In this document: piece after piece, positions 1 through 8,902 of the stretch
Numbering within the stretch: position 1 is the stretch's first letter
Layout of the letters: each line of letters starts with the position of its first letter
Assembly (NCBI GenBank): GCA_005223375.1
Contig: RXOD01005501.1
Coordinates: forward strand, 1-13,742
DNA length: 13,742 bases
Direction: 5' to 3'
Source: Amoebophrya sp. AT5.2
Taxonomy: Eukaryota > Sar > Dinophyceae > Syndiniales > Amoebophryaceae
Program-made: the position numbers and the translations under genes
Notes under the pieces: model-generated
What the model was told of the DNA's origin: nothing
What the model saw: the letters and a program-made list of their open reading frames with translations, nothing else
Database searches by the model: none

Positions 1-47
1 CGAGGGGTTCTCCAGCTCTACCCTGGGTAGAGCTGGAGAACCCCTCG
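1..47. repeat. Perfect 23-bp inverted repeat with 1-nt spacer
   Basis: Positions 1-23 and 25-47 are exact reverse complements around a single T at position 24, so the whole stretch can fold into one uninterrupted 23-bp hairpin. It begins at base 1, so the palindrome may extend further left. A near-zero spacer is unusual for a transposon terminal repeat or a terminator. It may be a true palindrome, the end of a mobile element, or a fold-back artefact of amplification or assembly at a contig end. Confidence 0.95.
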
Positions 48-573
48 CCGGTGGCGCCCCTCCAACAAGAGCGAAGCAAAAATCTCGAGCAGTTGATACT
101 AACTTCTTTATCCAAAGCCGTCCAGTTCCACCAGTAAACGCAACACTTCATGTGCCTGCCATGCCATCCATATCGAGCAGGTTAGAGTTTAGCAATCAAA
201 TTCATCTGTGTGGGCGTGCTCCGTCTTCGACGGATAGCTCGTTCTTTCCGTAATACCATCTTCTCGCGGCCGCGACGGGGTGTTGTTTGTTCGCAGAATC
301 TCGCAGCCCAGCGGACGATGCCAATCCAATAAAAGTCTGAAGTCAGAGTTGTCAGTCAGTGATGTCAGTGCGTGCTGGTTGTCATTTCTCTACTGCTCTC
401 ATCTGTCGTAGTCGTGAAATCAAAGGTTATAGGTTCTTGTTTTTCATTTTTTCGCGCTCTCGTCGTCCCGAGGGCTGGCCGCGCTCCGGCTCGTGCTTCC
501 GAGGTTCCTTTTACTAGAGGGGCCAGCCCTCAGACTCAGCCTCAGAGCCGGCGGCGCTCTGGCTGATACCCCG
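48..573. other. Intergenic stretch downstream of the surface-protein gene
   Basis: I find no convincing gene here. On the minus strand it should hold the 3' untranslated region of the repeat-protein gene that stops at 574. The only notable structure is an 11-bp inverted repeat (470-480 and 521-531, GAGGGCTGGCC and its complement) with a 40-nt loop. A 64-codon plus-strand open frame at 372-566 has no recognisable domain and overlaps this inverted repeat, so I do not call it a gene. Confidence 0.5.
470..531. repeat. 11-bp inverted repeat with 40-nt loop
   Basis: GAGGGCTGGCC at 470-480 is matched by its exact complement at 521-531. The loop and right flank are GC-rich and contain further imperfect complementarity (GCCGCGCTCCGGCTC near 479-493 against GAGCCGGCGGCGC near 545-557), so a larger imperfect foldback is possible. 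It lies about 40 nt beyond the stop codon of the minus-strand gene and could be a structured 3' element of its transcript; that role is inferred. Confidence 0.55.
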
Positions 574-3500
574 CTACAGCAGCCCCCCCATCAGTAGCCC
601 GTGCAGCAAGACCGGGACCGCCAACGCAACCCCCACCCCCATCCCCACGGCGGAGTCTTCCGGGCACTTGTTTATGCCGTTCTTCTTGTCCGAGAAGAGC
701 TCGCAGGCCTTCTCCTCGTCGAACTGCGCGCGCAGCACCTCGAACTGCAGGTTCGCCTGTTCCTGCGCGTACTCCGCCTCGGAGAACGTGAGCATGGACA
801 GCTGCCCGACGCTCGAGAAACGCTGGAAATCCGCGTCGTGGCGAAAGTCCGACTGCGGGTTGTTCGTCGCCGTCAGCAGCCGCTCGTACAGGTGCACGGC
901 GCTTACCTCCTTCCCCGTCCGGTTCGCCAAAATCTCGAAGTCCATCAAAATTCCTGCCCGATGGTCCAGAATGCCGATGAAAGTGAACTTACTGCCAATG
1001 AAAAATCATGACTACGACTAGATCATCAAGCTATAGTTGCTCCAGAAGAACAAGTGATGAAAGTGAAAGAATGAACCTCGTCACATCTATAATACTGTTC
1101 CCGAAAATTTGTATGAAGAAGATGGATTGCGATGTAAGTACCCTGTCCCACATTGAGGACGTTTATGCGGTCCATCTGGCGCTCGTAGGGATCCTTGTCC
1201 ATGCAGAGGGGCATGCCGTTTGGGTCGCGCTGATCCGGATTCCGATTCGCATTGTAGTCCGGATTATTGCAAAACAGCGAGCGCGCGATGGCCTGCTGCG
1301 CCACAAGCACAAACCTGGTGGTTTTGTTTCAATGTTTCGACACAAGAACAACTCCGAGGATCATTTCAGCGCCTCTAGCGAGAAAAAAGAATCGAACTCC
1401 CACTCGCTGCCCGCCCCGGCCCCACTCGATTCATTTAGCGATGGTGGTCCACGAACTCCATGTCCACCAGTTAATATTGCTGGGAAACTTTCAAACTACT
1501 CTGTCAGCTTTAAAACGTAAAAGAACAAAAATCCGGATGCGTCGTACCCTCCCGTCGAGTCTGGCGCCGCGGTGGTGGTTGCCGAACTTGTGGTCACCAC
1601 TACTGCGGGCGGCGGCGTGGTTGTTTCCATCGTGGTCGGGTTCACGCTCATGATTTCGTTGTAGCTCCGCGGCATGTACAACCGCGCCCGGATTCTCCGG
1701 AACGGGTCCTGGGTCGAGGGCGGCGCGGCGGTGGTGGTGGTGTCCTCGTCGGCGCCGGCGCACCCGTTCCATGAGAACTCGTCGTAGTCAAAAAACTGGG
1801 CGTCGATTCGTTCGTCCTGGGTCAGGTCCTTCCACAGCTTCCGGTACGTGTCAGGCACCTCCTGCGAAACGCCGGCCTGCTTCTCGTCCCACATCTGCTG
1901 CGTCCACCTAGCATGTAGTAGGTTCCAGATACAACACGAACATTGACTACTTAATTTCAATTTCAGAAGTATCTATAAGAATAAGTAGAGCTAGAGCGTA
2001 TGCGTACTTATCAAAACTATCAGGATATTGTAGTTGAAGTACTAAGACTAGTATGTTTATGTATGCTTAGGTTAGGTGTACCCGAGTTTGACGAAAGTCC
2101 TTTGCACGCGCGGGGAGAGGAGGGCCCAGGGTCCGCTGTACTTCCGCTGGATGTACTCGTACTTCTTGAGGCAGGGCGTGCCCGGACACCGGGACCACGT
2201 ATCCTCGGTGTGGCCTGTTTCATGATCAAGTGTTTTACTATAGTTTCATACATAATTTGCTCTCTTAAAGCCATTTCATCCTTGTTATCCTGTAGTTACT
2301 ACAACGTAGGAGTTTACAGGTAGTAAAGGAGAAGGACTACCATATTTCCTCGCGATGGTTTGTATTGCGGGCGTGAGTTCCACCCAGGAGTCCAGGAAGA
2401 AGGTGGCGGGGATGGGTCCCCCGTCGTTCCAGGAGTCGGACTGCCAGCCGAGCTGCTCCAGATGCACCTTCTGGAAATCCGCGAACATGTTCCAGTCCAA
2501 TGTTAGAGAAACAAAAAATAGTGAGTGAGGGTCCAATACTAATAAGTACATCCCTAGAGAAGGCAGCCACAGCGGCTGGCCAACAGGACTACATATATAA
2601 AAAAACGTAGAAGGGGCGGGCAACGCGACGAGAATCGCGAAGATGCTAAGCGTTAACAAGCGGCTTACACGAGCACCGCGGAGAAGGACTGCATAGCTAG
2701 AGTGAGACTAGACGGGTAGATAGCGGGGTACGCGTAGAGGAGTACGAGTACTCCCAAAATTAGGACGCAAGCAGGAAGCCACTTGCTTCCAATCCATAGG
2801 CCTCCAGGGCCTCCCTAAATCGACGGCATAGCCTAAACCTGAGTGAGGGTCGAAGCTATAGGGTCCGACCATCGCGTATGGTGACAATTCCAAGTATGGT
2901 GCAAGTGCACCTTCTGGAAGTCCGCGAACATGTCTGAACTTTTTGCACTCACATTTTTTGCACCCTTAACAATGCGCGGAACTCCGTGGACCTGGTTGGT
3001 ATCAGCAGGCTCTCGGCGTAGAGCAGGCGGAAGATGCACTCCTCCTCGGGACAGCCGTTCCACGTGTCCTCGGTGAACATCAAAAACGCGGCCGCGCCGC
3101 GCTCCGAAGTTGTCAGCTTGTCCCACTTCGACACCATCGTGTCCGGAATTTGCTGCGAAGGGAGGCGATTGATTCATGCGAAGCGATTGAATGATGGGGA
3201 AAGAGAATGGCGATTGATAATTGACGAGGAGGGGATGGAGATTAATGCCCCGATGCAGCGGATGCCAATTTCTTGTACTGTTTCTTGTTTTCACGAGCAT
3301 GATCCTCGAATCGAGGATAGGGACTTGTGCTGGAGGGGAGTCAATAGCCAAACAGAAACAATATTAATGGCACTCGCACTATGACATCAATAGCCTAGTA
3401 GCCGTCATCGAGTTGACCACCATCGCTGGACGACAGAGTGCAACGATGGTGATCATCGGCTGGTGAGGCTGTTGATTTCTTTACTGTATCCTCGTCCATC

Positions 3501-6403
3501 TCCATCGGAGAATCGGACCAAGAGCCACAAAAGGTATTCAAGTCCGTCGATCATCTCGCCGGTATCTATAGAATTAAATAATAGGCTAGTACCCTTTGGT
3601 CCCAGCTTTGCGGCGTGTTGTAGCCCAGGCTTGTGTAGGCCTCTTTTTTTTGCTCCGTGAGCGTGTCCCACGGGTTGCCGCCCCACTGCAGGTGCAGCGG
3701 TCTCTCCAAATAGCTCCGCCAGCTCATGCAGTGGTAGTGGTCTCCGTCCGCCCGGTAAACGTTTTGGGATGCCAGACTCGCCGGCCAGTTGCAGTGATCC
3801 CGCACCCCAGGCACGTCGCTGTTTAAGTGCCAGCCGTCAATCGTGTAGTGCAACTTGCGCACCGCGTCCTTCTGCACCTCGGAGAGCTCGTCGTAACACT
3901 TAAACTCCGACTCCGGACACCAGGAACCATACCAACCCTTCTTCACCGTCATGGTCGCCTGAATAGATCATTTTTCATCAAAAATTTTTTGATAGAAAGA
4001 ACTTCATCCGGCTACTCGCCCCCTCATGTTCCCGCTACGGACTTTGAATCTCCCGATGAATCGAAGTGACTGCATCGGTATCTGGGGATCATTCATCATC
4101 CTCGCGTGGGATTGGGATTTGGTTGAAACAATGAATTAAATGCGTAGAAAAAAAACTGTAAAATGAAAAAAAAAAAATGTTATAGATACGTTCGGTAGGT
4201 AGACGTCGTTTGCTGCGTCCCCTATGAAGATGGTTGCGAACCTTCTCTCTGGCCAGGCCCCAACTACGCCGGAAGCTTCCTTCCAGCCCAGGTAGCCCAT
4301 CTGCGCCTTCTCTCCGATGGTGAGGTCGGCCCAGCGGGATCGGACCGGGTACGACGAGAAGTGGGAACGCCGGGGGTAGAAGAGCTGCTGCGGAACGCGT
4401 GTGTTCCGCCCGGCCCACATGGAACCGCCCCTCCCTGTCCAGTCACAGAAAGCGTACGCGTCGCGCAGAAACCGAGCGCCACAGTGCATCCGAGAATCCG
4501 CAGCCGTGTATCCCATCAGATACGGAGCGATGTAGCAGATGTACCTGCAGGTTTGGCGAAAAATAAGTGAAACGTTAGTTGTCGACCACCACAACAGCAG
4601 ATGCAGATGCATGTAAGTGAGTAAAGAGAAGCGAAAAAGAACAAAAAGACAGTGTTGCACGACCTAAAGAACTTTAAGATTAAGTTTAAGTACGCGAAAT
4701 AATAAATAAGTACTTTCTGCAGGGCGCCTGTCCTGTGGCTTCTTTGGTGAGCATTTTCGTCCAGAGGTCGCAGACGTCCTCCTGGCACGCCGCTGGGAAG
4801 TCCACTCGGAAGGGTCTCAGCTGGCAGTGGTTGCGGCACTGGTCTGTCGCGAAGGTGATGCCTTCGTAGATGACGAAGTTGGTCACCGCGTTTTTGCACT
4901 CCTGGTCTAGGTCTTCGAAGTGGATCGGCACCGGGTCCGCGTGGTCGCCCAGGTTGCTGCCCGGAATCGTCTGCTTTTTGTAGATGCGGACCGAAGGGGG
5001 CTGCACGGGCAGGATGAACGTCATGTTGCGCACCGTCGTCGTGTTCACAGCGTCGGGGGGGGCGAGCTGCAGTGTGCCGGCCTTGATGCGCGCGTAAATG
5101 CGGTGGCCCAGAGGAGGGGCCTTCGGGGTCGACGACGTCTGGCCCGCCGCATGCCCGGCGAGGCCGCGCATTTTGGACGATCCGGCGTCGGACGACTGCT
5201 GATCGATGCCCCCGGCGGCAGCGAGGCCGTCTTGTTGTGCCTTCATCGATCGAGGAAAGAAAAATCACAAATAACAACGATTTCTCTGAAAATTTAGATT
5301 CATGAACGACCACTACGTCGACCAGCATGAAGATGAACTTCAGAAGTTGATCCATCAATTAGAGGAAGTACCGCAGCCGGCGCCGAACCTTGCAGCTCCC
5401 CACTGGCGCCGAATGCGCCGGAAGCTTCGATCGCTGCTGAAATCCCACCGCCCGCCTGCGCCCGACTTCGGTCGAGAGCCTGAGGGTGAAAAACGGTGGA
5501 TGCTTCATCTGCTTCTACAACAAGACTATCTGGTGCTTACAAGACTAGCACTAGGGGTAGCCGTAGGCTGCTGCCAAAAGTATAGGTTAGTACGTCTAGA
5601 TTCTTGTTTGACTGGCGGCACATCTCTTTTTTGTCGCCACGTGGACAGAGCTGGCGCATCGGGTGACTGCGCGCCTTAGCGATCTTCACTGCATTCAGTT
5701 CGATGTTGTGACGCACGTGAAACGGCGCTCGTTCTGGTGGTGCCTGCAGATTTTCATTTTTCTCGTCAACAGCGTCGCCCGCCGCGAGGTAGCGGTCCGC
5801 CTCCGCCTTGCTCGTGGCTTCTTGCTGTTCATGTCTCCGTTCTTGGTCCTGTACTAGTCCTTCCTGTCGCTGTCGTGGTGCCGTAGTATAATGCGCTGCA
5901 TCCTGTCCTTCCGTAGGTGCAGCTGCGTTGCCGCCACGACCTACAGAGTGGTCCGCCTCGGCGCCTTGCTCTCCGTCTCTAAGACCTCGGGGACCTGCTG
6001 CTGTCCTCGCTCGCTCCACATCATTTTCTCCTGCTGCTCCAGGATCGTCCAAGTCTTGCGGGCTCCGAGCGCCAGACGCGGCACCTGCCGGTTCTTTCAT
6101 CCTGCCTTTTATTCTAGTGCTGGATGAAGATGACGATGACGATGAAGGTGTGGCTCCGACCAGAAAGCTCGAGCCGGAGAGGACGAGGAGCGCGGCGGCC
6201 GACGCCGCACGCGCACCCGGCCTGAGGACCGCGGAGGACCCCAGCATTTCGTCCGCCTTTACGCCCGCCCGCGGGCCATGAAGAGTTCCCCCTCGGCCCC
6301 GTCGAGCGCCGCGGCGAATCATCGTATTCTCATCTTCTGTAGGCGCCCTGGTTCGGCTGCCAGACGAGGGCGTCGCGGGAAAGTGCGGAAGCCAGTCAAA
6401 CAT
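574..6403 (-). CDS. Predicted secreted/surface protein with nine 22-residue W-L-LG-W repeats (11 exons)
   Basis: I do not recognise a named family. Exons by lower-upper bound: 5594-6403, 5372-5479, 4714-5240, 4190-4544, 3593-3958, 2992-3152, 2341-about 2495, 2082-2214, 1548-1907, 1142-1314, 574-953. All junction phases agree, giving about 1175 codons; only the exon 6/7 junction is uncertain. The N-terminus has a hydrophobic run (LLVLSGSSFLVGA) ending before TPS and nine serines. Starting at Met53 (6247) would give a classical signal peptide; Met1 is at 6403, after an in-frame TAG. Residues about 85-400 are low-complexity and probably disordered. Exons 3-9 carry nine copies of W-x2-L-(T/S)-x4-(K/R/Q)-x5-L-G-(W/Y)-x4-W, often followed by N-G-C. 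Exon 9 also holds a mucin-like Thr/Pro stretch. The last about 22 residues are hydrophobic after P-E-D-S-A, like a GPI-attachment signal or tail anchor. Together these suggest a cell-surface or secreted protein; the ligand is unknown. Confidence 0.8.
2463..2933. repeat. 28-bp direct repeat, exon copy plus intronic copy
   Basis: Positions 2463-2490 and 2906-2933 match at 27 of 28 bases, offset by 443 bp. On the minus strand the unit encodes M-F-A-D-F-Q-K-V-H and contains AGAAG|GTGCA, which can act as both acceptor and donor. Only the 2463-2490 copy continues into a full W-L-LG-W repeat (R6); the other runs into unrelated sequence. It lies inside or next to intron 6 of the surface-protein gene and probably marks a local duplication tied to the origin of that intron. 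Confidence 0.85.
2496..2991 (-). other. Intron 6 of the surface-protein gene, boundaries unresolved
   Basis: Exon 6 can end at 2992 (CAG|GTCCACGG, phase 2) or at 2964 (AAGG|GTGCAA, phase 0). If exon 7 begins at about 2495 it keeps the W0 anchor of repeat R6 and the phase fits the 2992 donor, but no AG precedes it. If it begins at 2470 (TTCCAG|AAGGTG) the site is canonical and fits the 2964 donor, but W0 is lost. Inside are a spare copy of the 28-bp exon segment, a 12-nt direct repeat (GACCCTCACTCA) and a donor-like GTACTTATTAG near 2551, so a further small exon is possible. The ends also show an imperfect inverted match, CCAGGTCCA against TTGGACTGG. Confidence 0.45.
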
Positions 6404-7107
6404 GTTGATCCTGCATCTTCGGCCTCGATCCTACAAGAGGACCACAGAAACCCGATAAAGTGATGGCTGCGCGATGACCCGTAGCTAATGATTTTTTGTC
6501 GTGACCGAGGGAAAGTCGTGGGTCGAAGATGAATTCACATTCAGATTCAGATAGATTCAGTATAAATGCAGATGGAGGCCGGGGCCGCTGCTCGCATTTT
6601 TGGTGAGAATAATGACTCCAGTGACATCTTCGAGGACGGAAAGTGACTGAGGCATCACTTCGACTTCCAGAGCAGGAGGCACGATCTCAAACGATGGCGA
6701 AACAACCTTTCTAAAAGTAAGTAGATTCAAGATATGCTTGAGTCCCTCTCCGTCTCCAACTCTCTCTCTCTCACTCTCTTCGATGGGGGCGCTCAATTTC
6801 TTCGTTGGTTCGTGCAATCAATTATGAATGAAGGAAGAACGGAAGAATTGCAGAAACGGTTGGGCCCATCAGCAACCCTTCTCCAGGAAACATCAGCAAC
6901 ATCGGGATTTCATTCCTTCGGCTCTTGGTCAGATTCAGAGAAAAGCAAGAGGCATAGCTGGATCACTCGCGACTACCCTGTGGTCCGGGTCCGAAGAGTA
7001 CCCTCCTGCGCTCGCCAACGCAGGCTAGTGTAGATTTAACAAACAGCTCTGCTCATCATAGCCATAGGTAGTTCATGATCTACGTGTAGTGCTTCAACTT
7101 CTGCTCC
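6404..7107. other. Intergenic region with a possible terminal exon (6557-about 6715, minus)
   Basis: This 704-nt gap should hold the 3' end of the membrane/acyl-CoA-binding gene and the promoter of the surface-protein gene. On the minus strand, the sequence after an acceptor-like CTTTTAGAAAG|GTTGTTTCG near 6715 stays open for about 50 codons to a stop at 6557 and would read VVSPSFEIVPPALEVEVMPQ at its start. A donor-like GGAGG|GTACTCTTC lies upstream near 6999. I cannot assemble a complete frame or recognise a domain, so this is only a possible small gene or an untranslated leader exon. A (TC)6 tract lies at 6761-6772. Confidence 0.3.
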
Positions 7108-8902
7108 TCACCACTTTACGCCTTTTGCTTTGCATCTGGCAACGAATTCGCGCTTTGCCTCCGTTTTGGACATGCCAACGAGCGCTTTCTTGGCGTCATA
7201 CTCAGCCTTCGCGCTCGCGTCAAAAAATCCGCTCGGTCGCTCGCCCTGCACATCCCCCTCAGTTGCTTGCGCGTGCAGGGCCTGTGTGTTGGTGTGCAAG
7301 CAATGAAGATGGACTATCCCGAGTCATCATGATCTTCCGCACTTGTTCAATTCTTCCTTTTCTAAACGTTTAGCAAGGAAAAACAACGAATAACAGCGTA
7401 GCACCTCCCTGGAGCCGAAAGACTTTTTACCACTTCTAAAAAAATCAAAATAGCCAGTAGACGCACCAGGGGTCGACGTAGAGGTAGTTGTAGTTCGTAC
7501 CTTGCACGCCTTGTCGGAGCTGAGGCTGCTTTTTGCCCAAGCCTCTGCTGCTCGGCCAAATTGTGCGGCGTCGGCGTCCGACATCGAGCTTATCCGATCG
7601 TACGCGTCCCCAGCCATGTCTGTGGTGAAGAAGAGCCAGAAGAGAACGGCCAAAAAGTAGCGTGCAAATCATTATCATGACTCACTCAAACACCTACTTC
7701 CTCACCTAGGTATAAGAACTCTGATCGAAAAATACAGATACAAAGATCCATGTGCCAGTACCTTGCATGTAGTCGATGTCAACTTCCACGCCGAAGTGTG
7801 TGAGGAGGCAGAGCACCCCCATGGTTATGTTTGCCGCTCCCGCGATGAAGAATAGGCAGACCCAGCACTGCGTGCCCATCAGCAGCCCGATGAAGACGTA
7901 GAAGAAGCCCCGCCCCCAGAGCAGGGTGAGAAACTTCGCCTCCTCGTTGAGGTAGCCCTGGAGCTGCTCGACTTTGGGAGCCACATACTCCAAGATTGGC
8001 GTGTGCTTCATGCGCTCGTCGTCGGCCTCCACGATTATTGTGATCGCGCCAAAAGAGACCACGTACAGGTTCATCACGAACGTGAACGGCGTCTCGAACA
8101 TGGAGAACAAATTGATTATGCCCAGAAGCCCGACCACGAAAGTAAAACCTGGGGGGTGGGGGAGGACGAGGTGGAAAAACAAGATGGCGAATTCAATCTT
8201 CTGTAGGTTCTGATTTGATTTCATCTTCTCGGAGTAGCTCGAGCTCCCTGCGGTATGGAGTTACTAGTAGAGATCGATGGACATCAACACCAACGGCACG
8301 CAGAGGCCAGAAATGTGGACGGGTGGTCAGGTACAGATTACAAACCAACTCCAACACAGTAAGTACTGGAAGTGGAACCTAGGCAAAGCACCAAGCAGTA
8401 CTTGCGTACCTCCCGTTATGAAGCAGAGCATTTGTATGCCTGCTGGGCCTGCTTGCACGTATTTTTTGAACGCGTCCATGCCCTTCGCTGCGGACGAGCG
8501 CACGTTTTTCAGCAGCTCCGCGCCCGCCTCCTTTGCTTTCTGCTTTAAAAAGGCCTGGACGCGGGGGTCCTGCGCCATGTTGCCCGCATTGTTCTTCACG
8601 TAGGCCTGCATCTGCGGATCCTCCATCACCGCCTGCTGCAGCTTCGCGTTGCTCTGCAGCGCACCTTTTTATTGTTAAAAAATCATAGAATTAGAAACGG
8701 AAACCAACCTCGTAGAAAAACGACCAAGCCGAATCGGTCGAAAGCGAAACCAACCTCGAAACATAGGATCATAGGAACCTTGTGGGTCTTTGAGAATGGC
8801 GGCTTGGACTTCGGGGTCGGAAAGAATAAGCTGGGCGACTTTGCTGTCGTGCGCCGCTACCAGCGGGTCGCCGCCACCGGCGCCAAGACCCAGATTCATC
8901 AT
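7108..8902 (-). CDS. COPI-associated (TVP15-like) membrane protein fused to a C-terminal acyl-CoA-binding domain (5 exons)
   Basis: Exons by lower-upper bound are 8779-8902, 8410-8664, 7762-8148, 7501-7619 and 7108-7281. They sum to 1059 nt, exactly 352 codons plus stop. An in-frame TGA 6 nt upstream supports starting at the ATG-ATG at 8902/8899. Residues 20-80 are helical with recurring D-P motifs (LSDPEVQ, LKDPQ, MEDPQMQ, AQDPRVQ), resembling STI1-type DP repeats. Residues about 118-139, 147-166, 198-217 and 220-244 are four membrane segments; a glutamate ends the second and GRGFFYVFIGLL lies in the third, as in COPI-associated/TVP15 proteins of the Golgi. Residues about 265-350 match acyl-CoA-binding proteins: A-Q-A-T-E-G-D-V, E-R-P-S-G-F-F-D and A-L-V-G-M-S-K-T-E-A. 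Compared with bovine ACBP, Lys32 and Lys54 appear as Ala and Glu, and Tyr28 and Tyr73 as Lys and Phe, so ligand binding may be changed or lost. The protein probably sits in Golgi or vesicle membranes, with the ACB domain in the cytosol. Confidence 0.85.

Larger units (their letters stand above)
1769..4919 (-). repeat. Nine copies of a 22-residue W-L-LG-W protein repeat
   Basis: Copies run from first to last aromatic anchor: R1 4851-4919 (F in place of W); R2 about 4255-4333; R3 3830-3895; R4 3602-3670 (one extra codon); R5 3060-3125; R6 2429-2494; R7 2341-2386 joined to 2195-2214; R8 2082-2128 joined to 1889-1907; R9 1769-1834. R3, R5, R6, R7, R8 and R9 are each exactly 66 nt (22 codons). Shared positions counted from W0: L3, T/S4, K/R/Q near 8, L14, G15, W/Y/F16 and W21. 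Examples are WADLTIGEKAQMGYLGW (R2) and WALLSPRVQRTFVKLGW (R8). R5, R7 and R9 are followed by a Cys two residues after W21, and R5 and R7 by C-x4-C. I recall similar W..L..LGY..W motifs in algal and other protist proteins, but no named family. Confidence 0.8.

Noticed and set aside
601..1011. Plus-strand open frame of 136 codons
   Set aside because: It is antisense to the last exon of the surface-protein gene and rich in Arg/Leu/Val from the complementary strand; no domain is visible.
2833..3351. Minus-strand open frame of 172 codons across exon 6
   Set aside because: It is in a different frame from the repeat-bearing exon. Only its last part, the 28-bp duplicated segment, has meaning, and that is explained as an intronic copy.
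4148..4180. A-rich tract as a possible poly(A) relic of retroposition
   Set aside because: It lies inside intron 4 next to the donor, where on the coding strand it is a T-rich tract typical of introns. No retroposed copy adjoins it.
4516..5358. Minus-strand open frame of 280 codons overlapping exon 3 of the surface-protein gene
   Set aside because: It is in another frame, Arg/Pro-rich, and crosses the predicted introns on both sides. The exon 3 frame joins its neighbours in phase and carries repeat R1.
6761..6772. (TC)6 microsatellite
   Set aside because: It is too short to be informative; mentioned only as content of the intergenic region.
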